Source of the DNA: Bacillota bacterium
GTDB lineage: Bacteria; Bacillota; UBA4882; UBA8346
Assembly: GCA_023435225.1 (NCBI GenBank)
Contig: JAEYRX010000075.1
Span: 1 to 35,510 of the forward strand
Direction: 5' to 3'
DNA length: 35,510 nucleotides
How positions within the stretch are numbered: position 1 is the stretch's first letter; the number at the start of each line of letters is the position of its first letter. A program made the position numbers and the translations under genes. Positions 8,065 to 15,464 of the stretch are shown here, piece by piece. Below the pieces are notes generated by a model, which was not told where the DNA came from, made no database searches, and worked only from the letters and a program-made list of their open reading frames with translations.

Positions 8065-8234
8065 TTGCCGGATTGGGTGAACTTCTTGAATACTCATTCG
8101 GGTCATCAAAAGTGGTGAGATGCAAGGCGCGACCGAGCGAGAAACGGAGACGTACTCAATGTACGTTGAGTATCGGAGCAACCGAGCAACGCAGTAGATT
8201 ATCGCTTTTCATGACGCATCAGCCAATCCGGCAA
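8065..8234. repeat. 170-bp palindromic repeat element
   Basis: Perfect 12-bp terminal inverted repeats TTGCCGGATTGG (8065-8076) and CCAATCCGGCAA (8223-8234), with ATC directly outside on both sides. Inside are TCATCAAAAG/CTTTTCATGA and GATGC/GCATC arms and a central hairpin TACTCAA/TTGAGTA. The core has the repeated ACCGAGCGAG/AACCGAGCAA wording seen in intergenic repeats of several bacterial groups. The element is richer in GC than its surroundings. A separate CCGGCG/CGCCGG hairpin lies just left of it (8030-8055). It fills the gap between the convergent PP-loop and sbp genes. Confidence 0.7.
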
Positions 8235-8265
8235 ATCTCTTTTAATTACTCTTATTTAAAATCAT

Positions 8266-8640
8266 CTAAATATCTTTCTCTTTGCTGTTTCCGCCAACAT
8301 GCCACCACCAAAACCGGTCAAACAACTCCTCCCGGATCAGGGACAAGTTCTGGAAGAGCCGGATACTAAACGCCACTACCGCTCCGATATAAATATCGAT
8401 ACCTAAAATATCACCAAGATAAGCCAATAACGCGGCTAAGGCAGCATTAGTGAAGAAACTGCTGATAAATTTATAAAATACGAACTTCTGCCCCAATTGG
8501 GCTCGTAATCCGCCAAAAATAGCATCTAAAGCTGCTAAAATAGCTATAGCGGTATATTTCACAAAATTAATCGGAATATCATACGGTAAAACGATTCCCA
8601 CCAGTATTCCTATCAAGGCGCCAATAATCGGGATTAACAA
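8266..8640 (-). CDS. sbp: Small basic protein family (Sbp/DUF1290), membrane
   Basis: 124 residues, with three to four membrane segments: MLIPIIGALIGILVGIVLP, YTAIAILAALDAIFGG, FFTNAALAALLAYLGDILG and the IGAVVAFSIRLFQNLS helix. The phrase ALDAIFGGLRA and the RLFQNL(S/A)xIR end are typical of the family, which in Bacillus subtilis lies next to the ylxW/ylxX genes by the division operon. Its exact function is unknown. The TTG start sits one base after the stop of the DUF881 gene, with GGAGGAG upstream, so the two are co-translated. Here they are separated from ftsA/ftsZ and sit beside mreB. Confidence 0.85.
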   Translation of the reverse strand: MLIPIIGALIGILVGIVLPYDIPINFVKYTAIAILAALDAIFGGLRAQLGQKFVFYKFISSFFTNAALAALLAYLGDILGIDIYIGAVVAFSIRLFQNLSLIREELFDRFWWWHVGGNSKEKDI

Positions 8641-8641
8641 G

Positions 8642-9334
8642 CTATTTCTCCTCCTCTACCGGCTTGGCATATTCAAATGAAATACTCCCTTTATAGGCCG
8701 GTAATTCTATCTCATCTGCGGTTTCAATTACAAATTTCAAATTAAAAGAGAGGATCTGTTGCTCTACAAATCCGCCCGGCATCATTAAAGCGTTTTTTAA
8801 ATTTCTGGGATCGCCTATAGCGGCAATTTCATAAGGAGGAGCCAGTCTTTTAGTATCAACCAAGATAGTGGTTCCGGCGCAGCTAAACCCGGTAGTAGTA
8901 CCAATGCGGTAATTATTAATAGCAATAGCTTCGGCGCCGGCGGCCCATAACTCATTAATCAATAAGTCCAATTGGTCCGAATGCACAATATAAAAAATTG
9001 GATCTTCGTAATTTTTTAATTTTTTATCGGAATCACTTAAAGTAATGAAGATACCTTTTCCGCGTAAAGGCATTAAACCGGCGGCCATCCGTAACCGGAC
9101 AATCTCCCGGTCCCGGTCATAATCCTTTAATTGTTTTCGCAGGTATTCATTTTCCCGTTGATATTTATCAAGCTGGAGTTTTTGATTGCTAAACATTTTG
9201 GCTAGCTCATTAACTTGACGGGTTGGTAAAACAGCTCTCATCTTCCATTCTGTTCTTAACTGGAAGACAAAGAGTAAACCCAAGACCATCGATACAACTC
9301 CGATACCTACTTGCCAACTTTTTACTCTAAACAA
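8642..9334 (-). CDS. DUF881 protein (YlxW/YlxX-like)
   Basis: 230 residues: an N-terminal membrane anchor (about 8-27), a coiled coil (about 40-72) and a globular DUF881 domain. The domain shows the family pattern GKGIFITLSDS near 94, ELWAAGAEAIAINNYRI near 129-145 and the ILVDTKRLAPPYEIAAIGDP stretch. In Bacillus such genes lie upstream of ftsA and near sbp; their products are membrane proteins with a domain outside the cell and no settled function. The start is TTG at 9334 with GGTGGG upstream. The gene begins a two-gene operon with sbp. A terminator hairpin at 9498-9513 separates it from mreB. Confidence 0.85.
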   Translation of the reverse strand: MFRVKSWQVGIGVVSMVLGLLFVFQLRTEWKMRAVLPTRQVNELAKMFSNQKLQLDKYQRENEYLRKQLKDYDRDREIVRLRMAAGLMPLRGKGIFITLSDSDKKLKNYEDPIFYIVHSDQLDLLINELWAAGAEAIAINNYRIGTTTGFSCAGTTILVDTKRLAPPYEIAAIGDPRNLKNALMMPGGFVEQQILSFNLKFVIETADEIELPAYKGSISFEYAKPVEEEK

Positions 9335-9497
9335 TCGAAACCCACCTTAAAATATTTATATCAGTACAGATAATATTACTCATAAATATTAAGAATAGAA
9401 CGAAAAGCCTTATTACAGCTTAGTTCTCTTAATATTCACCACGAAATCCAAAATTCCTTTTTCACTCTTTAGAAAAAAACTCTATTAAAATAATAAA

Positions 9498-9513
9498 AGC
9501 CGTTTTACCGGCT
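9498..9513 (-). terminator. Short Rho-independent terminator after mreB
   Basis: AGCCG/CGGCT stem with a 6-nt loop. Read on the minus strand it is followed by TTTATTATTTT, and on the plus strand by CTTTTAATTTT, so it could act both ways. It lies downstream of mreB and upstream of the DUF881 gene. Confidence 0.45.
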
Positions 9514-9558
9514 CTTTTAATTTTCTTAATGGCTTTAATTTCCTATTAATTTTTTATT

Positions 9559-9778
9559 GAGTTATTTTTATAGTTCACCAATTTGACGGCTAGATACGAT
9601 ATATTGATGGCCACATCTGGGTTATTCACTATATATTGTATCTAAAATTTGATTAAGATAATTATGAAACTAAGGAAGCGCTGATTAATCCGATTTTGTG
9701 CAAGCAAATATGCGGCATTAGGCATTTTGCGAAGCACAAAATCGTCACTTATTCAATTAATCAGCTCTTCCCTAACTT
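9559..9778 (+). repeat. MITE-like element family A, copy 2, interrupted
   Basis: Left part 9559-9673 aligns with the copy at 14401-14519: a GAGTTATTTTTATAGTT left end and the core TAGATACGATATATTGATGG..TTATTCACTATATATTG. The right end, AAACT then CCCTT in copy 3, is here AAACTAA, then a foreign 98-bp element, then CTAACTT. The simplest reading is that the 98-bp element inserted into it and doubled CTAA. The left end is more decayed than in the other copies. Confidence 0.65.
9674..9771. repeat. MITE-like element family B with CTAA duplication
   Basis: 98 bp with 16-bp ends GGAAGCGCTGATTAAT and ATTAATCAGCTCTTCC (one mismatch) and inner arms GATTTTGTGC/GCACAAAATC. CTAA lies directly outside on both sides (9670-9673 and 9772-9775), which looks like a 4-bp target duplication. 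It sits inside the right end of the family A copy and immediately downstream of mreB. Confidence 0.7.
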
Positions 9779-9807
9779 AATTAAGAGATTTACATTTATT
9801 TTATATT

Positions 9808-10851
9808 TTATGAGGTTGCCTTTTTGGCAGCGACTAAAACCCTTGATAAAAGATGTAGTTGTTCAAGTGTCTTTCCGGTACCGACTACTACACTGCTTAA
9901 GGGATCGTCTGCGATTCTAACGGCCATTCCCAGTTCCGTGCTTAATAATTTGCTAAATCCCTTAAGTAAAGAGCCTCCACCTGTCATAACAATATCTTTA
10001 AACATAATATCCGCTACTAATTCCGGAGGAGTTTTCTCAATTGTCTGACGGACAGCATTAACAATAGAATTCAAAGGATCTTTTAAGGCATTCCGAACTT
10101 CTTCCGAACTAATTTCGATTATTTTTGGAAGACCGGTTACATGATCCCGACCGCGCACTTCGTATTTTATTTCTTGCTCCAATTTATATGCCGAGCCTAA
10201 ATAAATCTTTATATCCTCGGCAGTTCGTTCCCCAATCATCAAATTAAATTTACGACGGATGTACCTGGCGATAGTCTCATCCATCACATCACCGCCAACG
10301 GTAATCGATTGTCCGGTAACGATCCCTCCCAGGGAAATAATGGCTATATCAGTAGTACCTCCACCAACATCAATAATCATATTCCCGGTAGCTTCATGAA
10401 CCGGTAATCCAGCTCCTATTGCCGCCGCAACCGGCTCTTCAATTAAAAAAACTTCCCTGGCTCCGGCGTTAATCGTAGCTTCAGTGACGGCTCTTCTTTG
10501 GACTTCAGAAGTACCGGACGGTATACTGACTACGGTTCGGGGTTTAATAAATACCTTTCCCCGGCAGGCCTTTCTGATAAAATATTTAATCATTTCTCTG
10601 GTAATGTCAAAATCAGCAATTACTCCGTCTCGTAAAGGCCTAATAGCGATAATATCTCCCGGGGTACGCCCAATCATTTGACGGGCCTCGCTCCCAACCG
10701 TCAATACTTCCTTAGTATTCTTCCGGATCGCCACTACGGATGGTTCTCTTAATATAATCCCTTTATTCCGTTCATAGACAAGGCTGTTAGCCGTCCCCAA
10801 ATCAATCCCTAGATCTTTAACAAAATGTCTGGTTATAAATTTAACTGCCAT
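9808..10851 (-). CDS. mreB: MreB/Mbl-type actin-like cell-shape protein
   Basis: 347 residues. Bacterial actin that polymerises under the membrane and steers the wall-elongation machinery. ATP-binding motifs are in the right order: phosphate-1 DLGIDLGTANSLVY (about 13-26), the SIPSGTSEVQRRAV region (about 109-122), phosphate-2 IIDVGGGTTDIAIIS (about 163-177) and the adenosine motif MTGGGSLLKGFSKLL (about 289-303). It starts with an ~11-residue extension before the actin core, which may form the amphipathic membrane-binding helix. It is not followed by mreC or mreD, so it is the isolated Mbl-like paralogue type. It starts 3 bp after the stop of the 134-residue gene upstream, so the two form an operon. 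Confidence 0.93.
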   Translation of the reverse strand: MAVKFITRHFVKDLGIDLGTANSLVYERNKGIILREPSVVAIRKNTKEVLTVGSEARQMIGRTPGDIIAIRPLRDGVIADFDITREMIKYFIRKACRGKVFIKPRTVVSIPSGTSEVQRRAVTEATINAGAREVFLIEEPVAAAIGAGLPVHEATGNMIIDVGGGTTDIAIISLGGIVTGQSITVGGDVMDETIARYIRRKFNLMIGERTAEDIKIYLGSAYKLEQEIKYEVRGRDHVTGLPKIIEISSEEVRNALKDPLNSIVNAVRQTIEKTPPELVADIMFKDIVMTGGGSLLKGFSKLLSTELGMAVRIADDPLSSVVVGTGKTLEQLHLLSRVLVAAKKATS

Positions 10852-10854
10852 TTC

Positions 10855-11259
10855 TTATTCCAACTTTCCAATAAATTCCTCATTAACTCGGAATAAAAAC
10901 CGTTCAACGTCAACATTTGATAAGGATAGCGCTTCCGGCTCCAGCACCTTAATCTTGCGGAACTCCTCTTGTAAAGTCAAAGGCATCAAATCAGTGATGG
11001 AATCAGCTTCTACCACCATTTCCACCGGAGCATAAGCAACCTCCGTCTGAGTCCCTTCCTCCGGTAATAAATAAACCTCATGCTCCAGATCCAAGGCTTG
11101 AACATTTAAACCCTGAAAGGGTAAGTTTCGGAGTAATGATACCTTTTTAGCTCGAAGATCCTTAGCTGCTTGACGTAAATCCTGGCGCTGCCAGAAAAAT
11201 CTCCGGCCTGTCCCGGGTTCCGCTTTATAATCAAATCGTATTCTAGCCTTAACCGCCAT
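10855..11259 (-). CDS. Unknown protein co-transcribed with mreB
   Basis: 134 residues, no family recognised. The N-terminal third is basic and aromatic (RIRFDYKAEPGTGRRFFWQR), and the rest is acidic with predicted strands and a C-terminal helix ending RFLFRVNEEFIGKLE. No signal peptide, membrane segment or cysteine is present, so it is a cytoplasmic protein. The ATG is preceded by GGAG at normal distance, and the stop is 3 bp from mreB, so the two should be made together. A role linked to the MreB filament is an inference from position only. In Bacillus the gene before mbl is spoIIID, to which this shows no resemblance. Confidence 0.75.
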   Translation of the reverse strand: MAVKARIRFDYKAEPGTGRRFFWQRQDLRQAAKDLRAKKVSLLRNLPFQGLNVQALDLEHEVYLLPEEGTQTEVAYAPVEMVVEADSITDLMPLTLQEEFRKIKVLEPEALSLSNVDVERFLFRVNEEFIGKLE

Positions 11260-11395
11260 TTTTTATTCTCCTAACCCGGCGCGAAGCCTATAAAATCATA
11301 TCCCTTTAATCCGGGTTAATCCCTTCAAAAACAAAGTTTTATTGGACAGGATTAACACGGATTTGCCAGGATTAAAAAAACTAATAAATCAACTG
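11260..11395. other. Intergenic with word-like repeat
   Basis: The gap between rluB and the 134-residue gene. Positions 11341-11378 carry the string GGACAGGATTAACACGGATT followed by TGCCAGGATTAA, a degenerate repeat of the word AGGATTAACACGGATT. Confidence 0.5.
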
Positions 11396-12127
11396 TCAAC
11401 TTCTTTTAACCATTTCTTTGATCTTCATCATCTCTGCCAACTCCTGTTCGGTAGGCCGCCGGTATTCTCCCGGTTTTAAATCTCCCAATGCTAAAGGACC
11501 CATTCTTATCCGGTGTAAAGAAATCACCCGGTGTCCGATAGCCTGCATCATCCGTTTGACTTGCCTTTTACGCCCTTCCCGGATTTTAATCCTGATAATA
11601 GCATTCCCATTTTCAATCTTTTCTATTGCAAGCTTTGCCGGAGCAGTCATACCATCATCCAATAAAATTCCTTGGGTAAGTTTCCGAATTTCTTTATCAG
11701 TAGGCACTCCAGTAACCTTGGTCAAATACTCCTTTTCCACAAAATGCCTGGGATGAGTTAAAGCTAAAGCCATTTCACCGTCATTGGTAAAAAGAAGTAA
11801 CCCGGATGTATCCAAATCCAACCTGCCTACAGGATACAACCGGGTTATATTTTTGGGCAATAGCTCCATTACTGTCGACCGGTTAAAAGGGTCACGGACG
11901 GTAGTTAAAAAACCCGGCGGTTTATTGAGGATTAGATACTCATATTCCAACCTCAAATTAACCGGTTTTCCGTCAATTTCAATAAGGTCCCTTTCCGGTT
12001 CAATTTGAATTCCCATTTCGGTAACAATCTCACCATTAAGTTTAATTTTTCCTTGACTGATAAGGAGATCAGCGCTTCGTCTTGAGGCTACACCTGATTG
12101 GGCTAAATATTTATTCAATCTCATCAT
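11396..12127 (-). CDS. rluB: RsuA/RluB-family pseudouridine synthase
   Basis: 243 residues. Converts a uridine of ribosomal RNA to pseudouridine; the RluB subfamily acts on 23S helix 89. An S4 RNA-binding domain comes first (MRLNKYLAQSGVASRRSAD, residues 2-20), then the catalytic domain with GRLDLDTSGL at 101-110, in which Asp104 is the nucleophile. EGRKRQVKRMMQAIGH near 192-207 is the conserved basic motif. The start could be either of two adjacent ATGs (12127 or 12124); GGAGG lies about 12 nt upstream. It overlaps the 3' end of the histidine kinase gene by 17 bp, which implies translational coupling in a phoP-phoR-rluB operon. Confidence 0.9.
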   Translation of the reverse strand: MMRLNKYLAQSGVASRRSADLLISQGKIKLNGEIVTEMGIQIEPERDLIEIDGKPVNLRLEYEYLILNKPPGFLTTVRDPFNRSTVMELLPKNITRLYPVGRLDLDTSGLLLFTNDGEMALALTHPRHFVEKEYLTKVTGVPTDKEIRKLTQGILLDDGMTAPAKLAIEKIENGNAIIRIKIREGRKRQVKRMMQAIGHRVISLHRIRMGPLALGDLKPGEYRRPTEQELAEMMKIKEMVKRS

Positions 12128-13487
12128 TCAGATGTTCTTCCTCCTCGCTAACCCTAGCAGGAATTACGAATGAAAATTGACTGCCTTTACCAAGTTCGCT
12201 GACAACCGACACTGTTCCACCATGTCTTTCAATAATGTGTTTAACGATGGATAACCCCAGACCGGTTCCTCCCATGGCCCTGGATCTTCCTTTATCAACC
12301 CGGTAAAACCGCTCAAATATCCTGGGTAAACTTTCTTTTGGTATTCCATATCCGGTATCCTTAACATAAAAGACTATTCCACCACTAGTCTCATAACTCC
12401 CAATATGGATAGTGCCACCTTCCGGTGAATATTTAATTGCGTTATCCAATAAATTTATGACAACTTCCCTTAACAAATCTTCTTTGCCTAAAATTATATT
12501 AGCCTGAATATCTTTGGATAATTCTATTTTTTTATCCCGGAGCCGGTTTTCAACTGAAAGAACAACTTCATCAACTAGTAAATCCATTTGAACCGAGATT
12601 TTTTTTAGATCAACCTTCCCCGATTCCAACTTGGATAAGTCTAATAAATCATGAATAATATTATTCAACCGTTCAGCTTCTTGATATATAATGGACAAAA
12701 ACTTTCGGGCGGTTTCTTTTTCCTGAATAGCTCCATCCAACAGAGTTTCTATAAAGCCTTTAATGGAAGTCAATGGCGTCTTTAACTCATGGGAGACATT
12801 GGCGACAAAATCTTTCCGCATAGTTTCCAATTGGCGTAATTTGGTAATATCACCGATTACAGCTACCACTCCACGGATCTCCTCATTTACATGATCCCGG
12901 ATTGGAGCTAAATGGAGCTTAAGCACTCGTTCAATTACACCCGGCCAGATAATTTCCCTCTCTAGCGGATACCCTTTTACATAAACCTGATGAAAAATAT
13001 CTCCTAATTCGGAGTCGGGAAAGACTCGGTATGGGAATTCTCCAACCCCTTCACCAGGATCCAGGTTAAATAGGTCGGCCGCTGCCGGATTGATTATGCT
13101 AATCCGTCCTGTAATATCGGTAGCAATAACCCCTTCTGATATGCTGACCAAAATAGCTTGAATCTCTTCCATCCGTCCATGCAGAGTACTTAAATGACTG
13201 GTATGGGCCCGATCCAGCTTTTCCAAACCCTTAGCCAATTTCCCATAATAATCGTTTCGGCGGGTAAGACGGTTCCGGATAGGGATGCCAACCCGGAGAT
13301 TTTCCATAAAATTATGTACCTCCCGCAGCGGAACAGCCATCCATTTGAAAATCAACCAACCAACCAAGATAAACCAGATAAAAGAGAAAAACGGAAAATA
13401 AATATTATGCCAGATAAATCCGGCTAATAAAAACGGCAAAAAAAGAAGGAGGAGTAAACCTCCTAATTGCCATCCGATTTGTCTCAT
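12111..13487 (-). CDS. phoR: PhoR-type sensor histidine kinase
   Basis: 458 residues from the ATG at 13487, preferred over an upstream TTG because GGGGTGA precedes it and it falls right after the response-regulator stop (TAAGATG). Two membrane helices at the N-terminus have almost no external loop between them (GGLLLLLFLPFLLAGFIW and FFSFIWFILVGWLIF). A HAMP-like linker, a PAS domain (about 100-210), HisKA with His233 in NVSHELKTPLTSIKGFIETL, and a HATPase domain with N box NLLDNAIKYS, GYGIP and GGTGLGLSIVK follow. It autophosphorylates and passes phosphate to the adjacent regulator. The short external part suggests sensing within the membrane or through partners, as with the phosphate-sensing PhoR/PnpS type. 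No pst genes are in the window, so phosphate as the signal is inferred from family only. Confidence 0.9.
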   Translation of the reverse strand: MRQIGWQLGGLLLLLFLPFLLAGFIWHNIYFPFFSFIWFILVGWLIFKWMAVPLREVHNFMENLRVGIPIRNRLTRRNDYYGKLAKGLEKLDRAHTSHLSTLHGRMEEIQAILVSISEGVIATDITGRISIINPAAADLFNLDPGEGVGEFPYRVFPDSELGDIFHQVYVKGYPLEREIIWPGVIERVLKLHLAPIRDHVNEEIRGVVAVIGDITKLRQLETMRKDFVANVSHELKTPLTSIKGFIETLLDGAIQEKETARKFLSIIYQEAERLNNIIHDLLDLSKLESGKVDLKKISVQMDLLVDEVVLSVENRLRDKKIELSKDIQANIILGKEDLLREVVINLLDNAIKYSPEGGTIHIGSYETSGGIVFYVKDTGYGIPKESLPRIFERFYRVDKGRSRAMGGTGLGLSIVKHIIERHGGTVSVVSELGKGSQFSFVIPARVSEEEEHLNDEIE

Positions 13488-13488
13488 C

Positions 13489-14184
13489 TTATTCACCCCG
13501 GAACCGGTAGCCAACTCCCCGGACAGTTTCCAAGTAAATTGGTTCAGCCGGGTTGTCCTCTATTTTTTGACGTAAACGTCTAACATGAACGTCAACCGTT
13601 CTGGTGTCCCCAAAATATTCATAACCCCAGAGGTGTTCCAGTAAAAACTCCCTGGTAAACGCCCGACCCGGGTTTAATAACAATAACTTAAGAAAATCGA
13701 ATTCTTTCGGAGTAAGTTCTACTTCATCACCTTTAACCTTTACCAAATGTTGGCGTAGGTCCATACGTATCCCGCCTATTTCAATAATAGCCGGTTCCTC
13801 TTCATCGGTATTACCGGTCCGTCGTAAAACCGCTCTTACTCTGGCTGCCAGCTCTCGTGGTGAAAAAGGTTTAGTAACATAGTCATCGGCTCCCATTTCC
13901 AAACCGAGAACCCTGTCTGCTTCCTCGCTTTTAGCTGTTAAAATAATAATTGGAATAGCTTTGGTCTGAGAGTCGGCCCGTAATTGTTTACATACCGACA
14001 ATCCGTCAAGTTCGGGTAGCATTAAGTCGAGAATTACCAAATCAGGTAGTTCCTGCCTAACTAATTCCAACCCTTTTTTTCCGTTTCCGGCCGAAATTGT
14101 CCGGTAACCTTCCCGATCCAAGTTATATTTAACCAGTTCGACTATATTGGGTTCGTCTTCAATAATTGCAATAGTGCCGGGCAT
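13489..14184 (-). CDS. phoP: PhoP/PhoB-type response regulator
   Basis: 231 residues, OmpR/PhoB family. The receiver domain (about 4-118) has acidic residues D10 and E11, phosphoacceptor Asp53 in LVILDLMLPELDG, and the conserved Lys of TAKSEE. The C-terminal winged helix (about 134-230) ends with RTVDVHVRRLRQKIE and TVRGVGYRF, the recognition helix and wing of this family. It binds DNA as a phosphorylated dimer. The ATG is preceded by GGGGAGG. It is the first gene of an operon with phoR and rluB; the promoter must lie in 14185-14400. A TCGTAGCGA/TCGCTACGA inverted repeat at about 14227-14268 is just upstream and might form a structure in the leader. Confidence 0.9.
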   Translation of the reverse strand: MPGTIAIIEDEPNIVELVKYNLDREGYRTISAGNGKKGLELVRQELPDLVILDLMLPELDGLSVCKQLRADSQTKAIPIIILTAKSEEADRVLGLEMGADDYVTKPFSPRELAARVRAVLRRTGNTDEEEPAIIEIGGIRMDLRQHLVKVKGDEVELTPKEFDFLKLLLLNPGRAFTREFLLEHLWGYEYFGDTRTVDVHVRRLRQKIEDNPAEPIYLETVRGVGYRFRGE

Positions 14185-14400
14185 GGAGCACGCCTCCCCA
14201 AAGTATATTTTAATTTATTATATCATATCGTAGCGAAGCTGTAATCCCAAAAGATAATGTCGCTACGATAAATCAAGGAAAATTATACCCCAAAAATTTA
14301 CCGCAAAACGCTTACGCTATGCGGCTTTCTGAATGAAATTCCGCCAAAAAAACCAAACTTTTTGAGGATAATTAGTAAAAATATCGGAATTGAAATATTT
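14185..14400. other. Intergenic upstream of phoP, inverted repeats
   Basis: Holds an ATCGTAGCGA/TCGCTACGAT inverted repeat (about 14227-14268) and family C repeat copy 1 (14284-14374). No gene is seen. The phoP promoter is expected here, but I could not pick a convincing -35/-10 pair. Confidence 0.45.
14284..14374 (+). repeat. Family C repeat, copy 1
   Basis: About 90 bp whose reverse complement reappears at 20128-20214. The shared core reads CCGCAAAACGCTTACG, then ATGCGGCTTT, and contains an internal CCGCA/TGCGG hairpin. The right end TTTTTGAGGATAATTA is shared exactly apart from one or two bases. The ends are rough inverted repeats of each other. Confidence 0.7.
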
Positions 14401-14519
14401 GAGGGATTTTCATAATTAATAAATTTAACATTTGGATACAATATATCGATAGATATCATCTAGGTTATTCACTATATATTGTATCTAAAAAATAATTATG
14501 GAAATTATAAAACTCCCTT
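14401..14519 (+). repeat. MITE-like element family A, copy 3
   Basis: 119 bp with ends GAGGGATTTTCATAATT and AATTATAAAACTCCCTT (14 of 17 positions complementary), directly flanked by ATTT on both sides. Inner arms GGATACAATATAT and ATATATTGTATCT form a second palindrome. It ends 2 bp from the stop of the GH3 pseudogene, so it sits at the 3' end of that wrecked gene. Confidence 0.75.
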
Positions 14520-14521
14520 AT

Positions 14522-15250
14522 TTAGTATTCCAGCTCCACAAGATCGCCTGCAACTTCAAATAATTCTTTTAATATTTCATAACCTGTCAATCCCCGGCTT
14601 CGTTCATCCGGCTGGTGTCCGCCTACAAAAATTTCAAATATACCCGGTTCCAGAAGGCGTTTCCCATGTTTATCAATGAGTGACATCTGTTTCGAAGTTA
14701 ATTCAAATTTTACCTCTGTTTCTTGCCGGTTTTTAAAAATATTTTCCGGACTCCTTTAAGCTCCCATTTAGAAATAACAACCCTAGCATCTATGTCTTTT
14801 AAATATAATTGGACGGTTTCTTCCGAATCATAGCTACCAACATTCTTTACCTTAACGATACATTCAACCTTTTCTCCGGCTTCAATTACCTTCTTATTTA
14901 TTTTTAATTTACTATAAACAAATTTTGTATAACTCAAGCCATACCCAAAACTCATGGATTTTGCCCAGCCTTCGGTAGAGATAACCTCTGCTATCCGGTA
15001 AACCAAATCTTCATCAAAAGTAGCCGCCATCGCTATCGCTTGTGGAAATACGGTAGCTGTCCCTGCTCTGGCTACTCCATGAAGTGCTTCGTTCCACCAA
15101 TTATAGGCAGGTATACCTAACCCGGGAATAGCCGGTGAGCTATGAAGCATCTGGGTGACTTTTTCTTCCAGAGTCATCCGGGCAACCAGGTCTTTAGCCC
15201 GTTCCTGAAATGGTAAGTTTTCGTCTAAATATAAAGGCCTTTTCGGACAT
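14522..15250 (-). pseudogene. GH3 beta-glucosidase/xylosidase remnant
   Basis: Clear remains of a family GH3 enzyme. A GGAGG site and ATG (15250) begin MSEK, and one extra base then shifts into PLYLDENLPFQERAKDLVAR-type sequence, the classic N-terminus. The frame continues MTLEEKVTQMLHSSPAIPGL to ATFDEDLVYRIAEVISTEG, then jumps at once to SFGYGLSYTKF, which belongs near the C-terminus. Most of the catalytic barrel and the second domain are therefore deleted in frame. A second frameshift at about 14725 separates KTGKKQR-stop from ETEVKFELTSKQMSLIDKHG and EIFVGGHQPDE, the fibronectin-III end of the family, which runs to a stop at 14522. The product cannot be active. The intact ancestor would have degraded beta-glucosides or xylosides. 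Confidence 0.85.
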
Positions 15251-15413
15251 ATTGCTTTCCTCCGGTATAATTCTGTATTATTCCAGCTTATAGAATTTGA
15301 AAGTCCGAACTCAGAAGCCGGAATCCAGCAGGTGTAAGGTTTAATTCTAGATTCTGAATTCCGGCTTCTATATTCTATTATATTGATAAAAAACTTTAAT
15401 TAATTACTATGAA
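15251..15413. repeat. Intergenic word-like repeat
   Basis: Positions 15303-15368 contain near-copies of TCTGAATTCCGGCTTC and TCCGAACTCAGAAGCCGG. The same wording recurs at 33078-33122. No gene is seen apart from the ribosome site of the GH3 remnant. Confidence 0.45.
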
Positions 15414-15414
15414 A

Positions 15415-15436
15415 CAAGGGAGGTAAACCCTCCCTT
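15415..15436 (-). terminator. Hairpin downstream of lysA
   Basis: AAGGGAGG/CCTCCCTT stem with a short loop, 28 bp after the lysA stop. Read on the minus strand it is followed by GTTTCATAG, a poor U-run, so termination may be weak. Confidence 0.4.
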
Positions 15437-15464
15437 GGTCAATAAACTTGCAAAAGTAAATGAA

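Noticed and set aside
8073..8369. 98-residue plus-strand ORF
   Set aside because: It is made of the 170-bp palindromic repeat and the antisense of sbp.
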